Source: an uncultured Clostridia bacterium
GTDB taxonomy: Bacteria > Bacillota > Clostridia > TANB77 > CAG-508
Length of the DNA: 10,269 nucleotides
Direction of reading: 5' to 3'
NCBI GenBank assembly: GCA_948919095.1
Contig: CAQYCU010000051.1
Span: 1 to 10,269 of the forward strand
The translations under genes and the position numbers were made by a program. The notes beneath the pieces were generated by a model. It saw only the letters and a program-made list of their open reading frames with translations. It was not told the DNA's origin and made no database searches. Position 1 is the first letter of the stretch, and each line of letters opens with the position of its first letter. This document shows positions 1 to 5,545 of the stretch, piece by piece.

Positions 1-2
1 AT

Positions 3-68
3 CAACCTGCTAGTCCTGCTGATATTAGCGAGATTCAAAAGGTTAAGACTGAATTGGAGAATTGCTAG
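3..68 (+). CDS. C-terminal end of an unidentified protein (partial)
   Basis: The window opens inside a plus-strand reading frame that gives the tail QPASPADISEIQKVKTELEN, then C and a TAG stop at 66-68. The visible part is hydrophilic, with an Ala/Pro-rich piece followed by a likely short helix. The other two plus frames are less convincing: one closes within four codons and the other gives a Leu/Arg-rich tail. A strong hairpin with A and T tracts begins 18 bases after the stop, as expected for a gene end. Too little is visible to name the product, and it could also be a chance open frame. Confidence 0.5.
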   Translation, partial: QPASPADISEIQKVKTELENC

Positions 69-85
69 AAGAATTTAGACTATAT

Positions 86-127
86 AAAAAATCATTGAAT
101 TTACAAATGTATTTTCAATGATTTTTA
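86..127. terminator. Bidirectional intrinsic terminator
   Basis: A 13-bp perfect inverted repeat pairs 87-99 with 114-126 around a 14-base loop. It carries an A tract on the left and a T tract on the right, so it can work on both strands. It lies between the converging ends of the plus-strand fragment (stop at 68) and tspO (stop at 128). Confidence 0.8.
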
Positions 128-586
128 TTATTTATTAAGCAAATATATTGATATATTTAAGTATGATGCAAACAACGTCCATAATAAATATGGTATTTGA
201 AGTAGTCCTGCAGTTTTATCCTTTTTGTAGAAATTGATTATCATTACTATTATTAATATTGCAAGTAATATTATCCATATAAACGCAAATAATCTCCATT
301 TAAGTGTAAAGAATATTATTGGCCATAGAGCATTTACGAATAATTGCAAATAATATATAATTTTTGATTTTGAATCGTTTAATTCTTTGTCTTCCAATGT
401 ACCATAAGATATCCCCATTAAAATATAAAGTATGGTCCACATTATTGGAAATAGTATGCTTGGTGGTGCTAGTGGTGGTTTTTGTATATAATTATAATCT
501 ATTGATTTTGATATAATTAATCCTACTATTCCGCCTATAATTACTGGTATTGCTATAGATTTAGAATATGTTTTTAATTTTGATAT
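128..586 (-). CDS. tspO: TspO/MBR family tryptophan-rich sensory protein, ATA start
   Basis: The family are five-helix membrane proteins that bind porphyrins and related ligands. The frame gives 152 residues, close to the usual 150-160. The hallmark QKPPLAPP lies at residues 35-42 and FPIMWTILYILMG follows at 46-58. Further on are the helix resembling the family's Trp-rich segment (YLQLFVNALW) and the C-terminal AGLLQIPYLLWTLFASYLN. The first in-frame ATG is codon 49, inside the second conserved block, so a protein starting there would lack helix 1 and the PPLAPP motif. The frame stays open to a stop at 602-604 with no ATG, GTG or TTG. A near-perfect ribosome binding site (GAGGTGAT) sits 3 bases before an ATA codon at 584-586, which is where an ATG would be expected. 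Either ATA is used, or an ATG was lost by one base change. Identity is very likely; start usage is inferred. Confidence 0.87.
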   Translation of the reverse strand: MSKLKTYSKSIAIPVIIGGIVGLIISKSIDYNYIQKPPLAPPSILFPIMWTILYILMGISYGTLEDKELNDSKSKIIYYLQLFVNALWPIIFFTLKWRLFAFIWIILLAILIIVMIINFYKKDKTAGLLQIPYLLWTLFASYLNISIYLLNK

Positions 587-597
587 ATAATCACCTC
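587..597 (-). promoter_or_regulatory. tspO ribosome binding site that fixes the ATA start
   Basis: On the minus strand the sequence reads AGAGGTGAT, then TAT, then ATA. Eight bases match the anti-Shine-Dalgarno core. Counting from GAGG, the gap to ATA is 7 bases, which is ideal. No other near-cognate start lies in frame at a workable distance. Confidence 0.75.
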
Positions 598-608
598 TAT
601 ACTATTTT

Positions 609-637
609 ATTATCTTTATTTGAAAATATACCTTAAA
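609..637 (-). promoter_or_regulatory. Possible weak sigma-A promoter for tspO
   Basis: The minus strand carries TTTAAG (632-637), a 17-base spacer and GATAAT (609-614). A start about 7 bases downstream would leave a leader of roughly 15 bases that just includes the ribosome binding site. The boxes are imperfect, but a terminator separates tspO from the gene upstream, so an own promoter is expected. Confidence 0.4.
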
Positions 638-676
638 AATACTAAAATCTTTGTAAATTTAATTACAAAGATTTTA
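635..676 (-). terminator. Intrinsic terminator after the CorB-like gene
   Basis: A 14-bp perfect stem pairs 643-656 with 663-676 around a 6-base loop. On the minus strand it is followed by a T-rich run with five Ts at 635-639. It overlaps the stop codon of the gene at 674-1201 and isolates it from tspO. Confidence 0.75.
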
Positions 677-1201
677 TTTTCTACTAATTATCTTACCTAT
701 TATTCCTAATATTTTTGTTGCATTTTGTTTTGCAAAATCTTTTCCTATTGCTTTTCCCCCTATTGTAAGTGAAGCGACAAAAGCACTTATAAAGAATTGT
801 ATGTTATCAGGCATATTAAGTTCTGATGTTAATTTTAATGCTATAGTTGCACTAATTGCTCCGCTAAGTACGCCACATATATCCCCTATTACATCAGCAC
901 ATAAGTTTGAAACTTTGCTTGAGTTTTTTATTAAATTAATTGATTCTTTTGCTCCTTTTATTTTTTTCGAAGCTTTTGCATGTATTTCACTTTCGTCTGC
1001 AACTGTTACAGCTACTCCGATTATGTCAAATATTACACCTATCAATATTACTAATATTAGTATTAATACTGCTGGTATTACTGATAACTTTGATACAGCT
1101 ATATTTGATATAAATGAAAATATTATTGATAATGTGAATGATAGTATAGTTACTTGTATTACCCATTTTATATTACTATTCGGTTTTGGTTTTTCGTTCA
1201 T
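674..1201 (-). CDS. Small CorB/CNNM-like (DUF21-related) membrane protein
   Basis: This 175-residue protein has a basic, Pro-rich N-terminus and about four hydrophobic segments near residues 12-33, 42-66, 104-124 and 133-148. Two stretches recall the membrane domain of CorB/CNNM-type Mg/Co transport proteins: GVIFDIIGVAVTVADE (55-70) and TIGGKAIGKDFAKQNATKI (146-164). A linker rich in Lys and Ser (74-97) joins the two halves. The CBS-pair and CorC-type C-terminal domains of full-length CorB (usually over 400 residues) are absent. Short clostridial proteins of this kind are commonly labelled as CorB-like, and I follow that from memory. Transport activity is not shown. The gene stands alone between two terminators. 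Its ribosome binding site is set apart from the start by a hairpin. No better alternative identity is apparent. Confidence 0.6.
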   Translation of the reverse strand: MNEKPKPNSNIKWVIQVTILSFTLSIIFSFISNIAVSKLSVIPAVLILILVILIGVIFDIIGVAVTVADESEIHAKASKKIKGAKESINLIKNSSKVSNLCADVIGDICGVLSGAISATIALKLTSELNMPDNIQFFISAFVASLTIGGKAIGKDFAKQNATKILGIIGKIISRK

Positions 1202-1208
1202 TTATTTC

Positions 1209-1240
1209 TTATAATTGCTTTTTACAATTATAAATTTCCT
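1209..1240 (-). promoter_or_regulatory. Shine-Dalgarno site bridged to its start by a hairpin
   Basis: The best ribosome binding site for the gene starting at 1201, AAAGGA, lies about 35 bases upstream at 1237-1242, too far to work directly. Between them is a perfect 9-bp stem (1209-1217 with 1225-1233) and a 7-base loop. With the stem folded, only about 10 unpaired bases remain between the site and the ATG. The sequence next to the ATG contains no good alternative site. Confidence 0.5.
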
Positions 1241-1276
1241 TTCTTTGTAATTTTTATTTTAATTTTAATAATTCAT

Positions 1277-1300
1277 AACTACTTTATATTAATAGTAGTT
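1277..1300. other. Small hairpin downstream of the RNA terminator
   Basis: AACTACT at 1277-1283 pairs with AGTAGTT at 1294-1300 around a 10-base loop. It directly abuts the larger terminator hairpin and lies between it and the CorB-like gene. Its role is unknown. Confidence 0.35.
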
Positions 1301-1879
1301 AAAAAGTACTCTTTTTAGAGCTTTAGGTTCTACAAAAAGTACTTTTTTGTTTACATTTTATGTTGGTAATATTTTACGTAAACTTTACGGTTTAGGTCTA
1401 GTCGAATTTCTCTACTTTATACTGTTGCATTACTGCAAAGCCGTTTCCATTTAAATAAAGCATCCAAAAATTTGGCTACCAGATTGCCACTCAAATCCGT
1501 ATCTTAATCCATAAAATATTTCTGATAACAGACAGCCTAGAAGTTTTCCTTGAAACATTGCTATAATATTAGTTTCTTTTGCAATAGCTATTTCATAACA
1601 ATTTCTAATTATTATTTGGCCAAATAATAATAGCTTTTAAGTTAATCCCAAGACTATCACTCAAAACAGGCTACGCTATATATTGCTATATAGGTTAAGT
1701 AAAACGCGAAAATAGGAAAATTAATATATATGCCATTATATATTGTCCTAAATTCTTATCTCCTAAACACACACAGGCTTGGCGTCCCGCGCATATCTAA
1801 GAAATTCTATGTGTGCCATTTAGTGGATTTTTAGCCCCACCCTCATAGTACGCAATATTACTAGGATACTGCACCAACG
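1297..1879 (-). ncRNA. Candidate long structured RNA of about 580 nt, unidentified
   Basis: No gene is convincing in this gap, yet a strong minus-strand promoter points into it and a terminator closes it. In transcription order the RNA can form: a stem of UAGUA with UACUA continued by AUCC with GGGU across a UGA bulge (1839-1867); a 9-bp stem of CACACAUAG with CUGUGUGUG (1807-1815 with 1768-1776); UAGGA/UCCUA (1713-1717 with 1746-1750) enclosing an 8-bp stem (1723-1744); CUAUAUA-GCAA-UAUAUAG (1676-1693); a 24-base palindrome centred on GGCC (1608-1631); and UUGCA-GUAA-UGCAA (1425-1438). Two loops are GNRA tetraloops only when read on the minus strand. One pair in the 1768-1815 stem is G-U on the minus strand but A-C on the plus strand. 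Bases 1768-1880 are richer in GC than the rest. I found no tmRNA, RNase P, SRP or T-box signature. Structure and strand are seen; function is not. Confidence 0.55.
1301..1347. terminator. Extended terminator hairpin ending the candidate ncRNA
   Basis: AAAAAGTACT at 1301-1310 pairs with AGTACTTTTT at 1338-1347. Inside, TAGAGC (1315-1320) pairs with GTTCTA (1327-1332) around TTTAG, with a mismatched section between the two stems. A and T runs on both sides allow it to act in either direction. On the minus strand it is the first convincing terminator downstream of the promoter at 1886-1914. Confidence 0.65.
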
Positions 1880-1885
1880 ATTTTA

Positions 1886-1914
1886 ATTATAACATATTCT
1901 TTTATTTTTGTAAA
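1886..1914 (-). promoter_or_regulatory. Strong sigma-A promoter for the candidate ncRNA
   Basis: The minus strand reads TTTACA (1909-1914), a 17-base spacer and a perfect TATAAT (1886-1891) preceded by TG one base upstream (extended -10). Transcription would start near 1878-1880. No reading frame with a ribosome binding site follows, so the product is most likely an RNA or a very long leader. Confidence 0.75.
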
Positions 1915-2075
1915 GAGTCCACCTGTATAAATTTTCCATTTGCTGAAATTTTTTTATATGTAAATTATTTGTTTATTTACAGATTTTTCTATTAGTCTTT
2001 ATTTTGCGCCTTACGGATTTTTTATTTTGTATTATTTCTGTAATTAAAATATTATATTACATTTTTCACATTGGG

Positions 2076-2104
2076 TAGACTTTTTTCTTTTTTTGTGATA
2101 TAAA
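2076..2104 (+). promoter_or_regulatory. Possible promoter of the M23 peptidase gene
   Basis: TAGACT (2076-2081), a 17-base spacer and TATAAA (2099-2104) resemble a sigma-A promoter with a weak -35 box. Transcription would begin near 2111. GGGAG at 2127-2131 provides the ribosome binding site, about 12 bases before the ATG. A sporulation-type promoter was not recognised but is not excluded. Confidence 0.4.
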
Positions 2105-2143
2105 GTATATAGTAAAAATATTTATAGGGAGACATAATTAGTA

Positions 2144-3142
2144 ATGTTTAAATTAAAGAAAGTTGCTGTTAAGCTTAGAAAGACAGTCAAAATTTCGGTT
2201 ATATTGACATTTGCAGTTGTAATAGTTTTATGTGCTATTGATTTAGTTTTTAGACAAACTTATAGTGTTAGTTTGAATGGCGAACATATTGGATATACTT
2301 CTGATAAAATTGCTCTTCAAAAAAGAATTAACGACTATATTAACTACGGAAATAAGGATGACATTGCATTTGTTGAAGTTAATAATTTGCCTACTTATAG
2401 TGTTTGTATGCTTAAGAAAAATATTGAAACTAATGATGATGAAATCTTTAGCAAAGTTACGGAAAATAGTACTGCTTATTATACATATTATGCTATTACT
2501 GAAGATAATGAGGAGAAGGTTTATGTAGCTAATTTCCAAGATGCTGAAAATGTTCTTCAAAAGTTAAAAGATAAAAATAGTGATAATTCTGATAAATTAG
2601 GAATTGTTAAGAAATACGATACTGCTATGGCTGAAATTACTTCTGTCGATGATTGTGTTAGTAAAATTTATAAGGAAAAGCCTAAGAAAATTGTTGTTGC
2701 TTCTGCTTATCAAAGTAGACCTAAGACTATAATTAATTCTCAAAGCGTTCCTACAAATCTTGGTGTTTCACTTGTTCAACCTATTTCTGGTATTATTAGT
2801 TCAAGATTTGGTATTAGAAGAAGAGATAATCATAAGGGACTTGATATTGCTGCACCAAAAGGTACTGCTATTATGGCTTCAGCTGGTGGCACTGTAATAT
2901 TCTCAGGTTCTGGTTCTCCATATTCAGGATATGGAAATATTGTAGTTGTACAGTCTAGCCCTTCAGTAGTTATTTTATATGGACATTGTACTTCTTTATA
3001 TGTAAGAAAAGGTGAAACTGTTGCTCAAGGACAAGTTATTGCTTCAGTTGGTTCAACTGGCATTTCTACTGGTAACCACTTACATTTTGAAATTAGATAT
3101 AATGGGACAGCTGTTAATCCTCAGAATTACATATATAATTAA
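2144..3142 (+). CDS. Membrane-anchored M23 (LytM-type) peptidoglycan endopeptidase
   Basis: M23 enzymes are zinc metallopeptidases that cut peptide cross-links in peptidoglycan outside the membrane. The 332-residue product has a basic N-terminus, one membrane segment at about 15-36, a middle region of some 170 residues without a recognised motif (no LysM or SH3 repeat seen), and a complete peptidase domain at about 210-328. The metal ligands are visible: H230 and D234 in HKGLD, and H314 in HLHFE. H312 of the same motif and H281 in YGHC are the usual catalytic histidines. All are present, so the enzyme should be active. The layout resembles MepM-type hydrolases and also SpoIIQ, which keeps one helix and a LytM domain; without neighbours I cannot choose. 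It is the only complete plus-strand gene and has its own terminator, so it is a single-gene unit. Confidence 0.9.
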   Translation: MFKLKKVAVKLRKTVKISVILTFAVVIVLCAIDLVFRQTYSVSLNGEHIGYTSDKIALQKRINDYINYGNKDDIAFVEVNNLPTYSVCMLKKNIETNDDEIFSKVTENSTAYYTYYAITEDNEEKVYVANFQDAENVLQKLKDKNSDNSDKLGIVKKYDTAMAEITSVDDCVSKIYKEKPKKIVVASAYQSRPKTIINSQSVPTNLGVSLVQPISGIISSRFGIRRRDNHKGLDIAAPKGTAIMASAGGTVIFSGSGSPYSGYGNIVVVQSSPSVVILYGHCTSLYVRKGETVAQGQVIASVGSTGISTGNHLHFEIRYNGTAVNPQNYIYN

Positions 3143-3167
3143 AATTAGGCTTATGCCTAATTTTTTT
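3142..3167 (+). terminator. Intrinsic terminator of the M23 gene
   Basis: AAATTAGGC (3142-3150) pairs perfectly with GCCTAATTT (3155-3163) around TTAT and is followed by a T run. It begins at the last base of the stop codon. Confidence 0.9.
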
Positions 3168-3211
3168 GTGAAATTATATGGTTTACTTTTTCTTGAATAT
3201 ATTGATTAATA

Positions 3212-3240
3212 AAAATAATCTCTGTGAAAGAGATTATTTT
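3212..3240. terminator. Terminator of the hemolysin III operon
   Basis: A 12-bp perfect stem pairs 3212-3223 with 3229-3240 around GTGAA. On the minus strand it starts directly after the stop codon at 3241 and runs into a T tract. It can also back up the M23 terminator from the other side. Confidence 0.85.
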
Positions 3241-3915
3241 TTATATTACATATAATAAAATGCATAAAAAGTGTAGTATACTTGCTGTTAATACACATAA
3301 ATGAAATACTGCATGCATATATTTTATTTTTTTTCCTAGTCCGTAAAATATTGCTCCTAGTGTATAGATTATTCCTCCAAGAACTAAGAGTACTATTGCT
3401 GGCATACTTAGTACCTGTAGTATAATATTAAATCTAAATATTATGCACCAACCCATTGCAATTTCTAATATCATTGATATTACTTTAAATCTTTTTATAT
3501 CTAATGCATTTAATATTATTCCTATTATCGCTAGTGCCCAAATTACACCAAATATTGTCCATGCATCTATCGTTGATACTTGCATTATTGTTACTAGTGC
3601 AAATGGTGTGTATGAGCCTGCTATTAGTAAAAATATTGAACAGTGGTCTAGTACTTGAAATACCTTTTTGGAAGTTCCTTTTCCTCTAAGCCCATGATAA
3701 ATACTTGATATTGTGTATAGTATAATCATTGATATTCCATATATTATAGAACTCAGTAATGAGTATGGTTTATGGTGTATTGCTGAGAATATTATACATA
3801 GCACTAATGCTGTAATTCCTAACGCTCCTCCTACTATGTGTGATACCATATTAAATATCTCTTCACCTTTTGTATATGTGGGCAGTTCCCTGTCCTTAAA
3901 TTTTGTTTTTACCAT
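3241..3915 (-). CDS. Hemolysin III family (PAQR/YqfA-like) membrane protein
   Basis: Hemolysin III proteins are seven-helix membrane proteins related to the eukaryotic PAQR receptors and thought to hold a zinc ion. The 224 residues contain the family landmarks in order: GEEIFNMVSHIVGGALG (17-33), SSIYHG (70-75), LDHCSIFLLIAGSYTPF (89-105) and HAVFHLCVL (201-209). The likely metal ligands H74, D90, H201 and H205 are all present. Length and helix pattern are normal. The start at 3915 is forced by an in-frame stop just upstream, but its only good ribosome binding site (AAAAGGAG, 3936-3943) is about 20 bases away. It lies 32 bases after the gene at 3948-4652 and ends at a terminator, so the two form an operon. 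The name is historical; haemolytic activity should not be assumed. Confidence 0.9.
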   Translation of the reverse strand: MVKTKFKDRELPTYTKGEEIFNMVSHIVGGALGITALVLCIIFSAIHHKPYSLLSSIIYGISMIILYTISSIYHGLRGKGTSKKVFQVLDHCSIFLLIAGSYTPFALVTIMQVSTIDAWTIFGVIWALAIIGIILNALDIKRFKVISMILEIAMGWCIIFRFNIILQVLSMPAIVLLVLGGIIYTLGAIFYGLGKKIKYMHAVFHLCVLTASILHFLCILLYVI

Positions 3916-3947
3916 ATTTTAATTGATTGTATTTTCTCCTTTTTGCT

Positions 3948-4652
3948 TTATCTTCTAACGCCTTGCATAAGAACGTCTTTATCTGTAACAACGTCAAATT
4001 CATATCTATATGATGTAACTCTTATTTTTCCATTATGTAGTTCTTCTACTATCTTCACTGGTAAATCTGTTTTTTTAGCTAAGTATAATTTTACATTTTT
4101 CACGTCGTCTTCTACATAAAATACGTCACTTGATTGAATTCCTGATATAACATAGCAGTCTACTGTTTCTACTTGCTCAGTGTTTAGTTTGAATTTAAAA
4201 CAGTCTGTTATCATATCCCCTAAAGTTGTAGGTCCTAAAAAGTTTGTTGTTATGTTAGCTATATTTTTTGTTGATAATGACCTACTTGTTCCATCTTCTT
4301 CAAGTGTACTTACTCTGTTGCTATCATAGTATTTTACTGTCTTTGAATTTCTTCTAGTTGTTGATATTGTTTTTACTTTATCGTCTTTTTTAAAAATCTC
4401 ATGTTTTTTTATTTCGTTTGATACGTCATTGGTTATTTCTTGATATGCATTTGGCATTCTTTCATATTGTTTAGTTCTTCCTACTATAATGCTTAGTGTT
4501 ACTAGTTTTTGCACTACTAAAAATACTATTACTAGTACTACTAATAATATTGATACTATTATTTTGTCTTTTGGCGTTAATACTTGGAAGTAGCCTTTTA
4601 CAGCTTCTCTAATGTTGGTGTTTCCACCATAATAATAACTATTTTTTCCCAT
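3948..4652 (-). CDS. Single-pass membrane protein with a possible LolA/RseB-like extracellular domain
   Basis: I do not recognise a named family. The 234-residue product has a short cytoplasmic N-terminus (about 1-30, with Tyr/Asn/Gly-rich SYYYGGNTN), one long membrane helix at about 31-57, and an extracellular part of about 175 residues. The C-terminal half reads as strand after strand: VETVDCYVISG (161-171), VKLYLAKKTDLPVKIVEEL (187-205), then TSYRYEFDVVTDKDV (213-227). The run of a substrate-like strand, KKTDLPVK and a YEFxVVTD ending resembles the LolA/RseB/DUF4367-type half-barrel seen in secreted Firmicutes proteins; this is inference from pattern. Two Cys (C151 and C166) could form a disulfide. 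It is the first gene behind the strong promoter at 4688-4716, with GGGA 8-9 bases before the ATG, and is probably co-transcribed with the hemolysin III gene. Confidence 0.7.
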   Translation of the reverse strand: MGKNSYYYGGNTNIREAVKGYFQVLTPKDKIIVSILLVVLVIVFLVVQKLVTLSIIVGRTKQYERMPNAYQEITNDVSNEIKKHEIFKKDDKVKTISTTRRNSKTVKYYDSNRVSTLEEDGTSRSLSTKNIANITTNFLGPTTLGDMITDCFKFKLNTEQVETVDCYVISGIQSSDVFYVEDDVKNVKLYLAKKTDLPVKIVEELHNGKIRVTSYRYEFDVVTDKDVLMQGVRR

Positions 4653-4687
4653 TCATTTTTTCCCTTTTCTTTGGAATTTATACGTCT

Positions 4688-4716
4688 ATTATATAGGTTT
4701 ATTATATATTTTTCAA
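4688..4716 (-). promoter_or_regulatory. Strong sigma-A promoter of the two-gene membrane operon
   Basis: The minus strand reads TTGAAA (4711-4716), exactly 17 bases, then a perfect TATAAT (4688-4693). The start would fall near 4680, leaving a leader of about 28 bases before the ATG at 4652. Bases further upstream (4717-4833) are AT-rich and hold no gene. Confidence 0.8.
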
Positions 4717-4833
4717 TAGTTTTTTATAAGTTTTTTAAGTTTTTATATGAGATGTTTTGTCGAAGTTTTTATAATTTTATTAGATTTAAAATAAGTCTTT
4801 TCAAGTTAGTATTAATAGCTTAAAGAGCTTAAT

Positions 4834-5451
4834 TTATTTGCGTATTGGAAATGATAGTATTCCACTTGAATATGGAGCAATATCGTATTGTTGGTAGTAT
4901 ATATTTATCATTCCACTCTTTATGTAATAGTTTTCTATTCTAAAGTTTTTGCTTGTTAAACAACAATAATTTTCAAAATAAATATTGTTTCCTTTGTCGA
5001 TATTTGTTTGTATTTGTCCATTTATGTTGTCAATTAAATTTGATACATAATTTGGATTTTCAAACCATCTTGATAGTTTTATCATTTCTGATTCGTTTAA
5101 ATCCCATGTTTGTGCTGTTCTCATTGTATTTCCATGTGCTCCACCTGTAAATCGGTATTCGTCTATATATAGACTTACTATTGGTTGGTAATTGTATGTA
5201 ACTGTTACTGTTGATATTATTTCATATGTCATGGTTGGATATCCGTTTTTCTTATTGTATTCATATAATTGCTTTGCTTCTTCAAATAATGTAGTTTCAC
5301 ATTCTTTTTGTAGTGTTGTCGCTTTTTTATAATTATATACATTAAATCTTTCGCTATTGAATATCTGTGGATATTCTATTTTATATTTTAATATTACTGT
5401 TCCTTTGTAAGTTAAATTCTTTTGTAATACTCTTTTTTCTACTTTTATCAT
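4834..5451 (-). CDS. DUF4163/DUF3298 protein, RsiV-like, without membrane anchor
   Basis: The 205 residues match the two-part extracellular module of the anti-sigma factor RsiV and of PdaC-like proteins. An N-terminal DUF4163-like region (about 7-110) ends in the characteristic FTGGAHGNT (101-109). A DUF3298-like region follows and closes with YDIAPYSSGILSFPI (189-203). In RsiV this module binds lysozyme outside the cell. Here there is no membrane helix, signal peptide or sigma-binding N-terminus: the protein begins MIKVEKRVLQ and goes straight into the domain. Upstream in frame there is no better start; an out-of-frame ATG overlaps the ribosome binding site. So it is either cytoplasmic, exported by an unknown route, or a remnant of a longer gene. 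No sigma factor gene is nearby. The leader contains competing hairpins that may control expression. Family is fairly sure; function is open. Confidence 0.8.
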   Translation of the reverse strand: MIKVEKRVLQKNLTYKGTVILKYKIEYPQIFNSERFNVYNYKKATTLQKECETTLFEEAKQLYEYNKKNGYPTMTYEIISTVTVTYNYQPIVSLYIDEYRFTGGAHGNTMRTAQTWDLNESEMIKLSRWFENPNYVSNLIDNINGQIQTNIDKGNNIYFENYCCLTSKNFRIENYYIKSGMINIYYQQYDIAPYSSGILSFPIRK

Positions 5452-5461
5452 ATTTAATTTT

Positions 5462-5545
5462 CATCCTTCCTTGAGGATATTTTTTCAATTTTAATTTTAT
5501 GTATAAAAATATCCTACTAAATTATTTTATTTAGTAAGATATTTT
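5462..5545 (-). promoter_or_regulatory. Possible attenuator with competing hairpins ahead of the RsiV-like gene
   Basis: Four segments compete, in transcription order A-B-C-D. A (5530-5544) and B (5507-5521) form the terminator. B can instead pair with C: AAAAATATCCT at 5505-5515 and AGGATATTTTT at 5474-5484 are an 11-bp perfect match. The part of C not bound to B can pair with D, AGGAT against ATCCT (5474-5478 with 5463-5467), which buries the ribosome binding site AAGGAAGG. B:C would therefore both break the terminator and free the site. No ligand domain is evident. Confidence 0.4.
5507..5544 (-). terminator. Intrinsic terminator after the Nudix gene
   Basis: On the minus strand AAATATC pairs with GATATTT and TACTAAA with TTTAGTA (5507-5521 with 5530-5544), with one C/A mismatch and an 8-base loop. 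It is followed by TTTTT on the minus strand. It lies 72 bases after the Nudix stop codon. Confidence 0.7.

Noticed and set aside
128..442. TspO read as a 104-residue protein from the first ATG
   Set aside because: The conserved first helix and PPLAPP motif continue upstream in the same frame and a strong ribosome binding site lies further up, so the short version is an annotation artefact.
801..1214. 137-codon open frame on the plus strand opposite the CorB-like gene
   Set aside because: It mirrors the hydrophobic codons of the minus-strand gene, has no ribosome binding site, and its residue pattern is explained by the complementary strand.
1379..1399. Operator-like TTTACGTAAA palindrome
   Set aside because: It lies inside the transcribed RNA region, far from any promoter seen here, and short AT-rich palindromes are common in this background.
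1297..1879. tmRNA, RNase P RNA, SRP RNA or T-box leader
   Set aside because: None of the diagnostic segments was found on either strand, such as the tmRNA TTCGAC 5' end, the RNase P GAGGAAAGTCC core or the T-box GGGTGGNACCGCG.
1700..1880. c-di-GMP-I (GEMM) riboswitch, suggested by GGGACGCCAAGCC on the minus strand
   Set aside because: The matching GGCAAACC half, the GNRA loop in the right place and the second helix are missing, and the invariant ACGCAAAGCC is altered.
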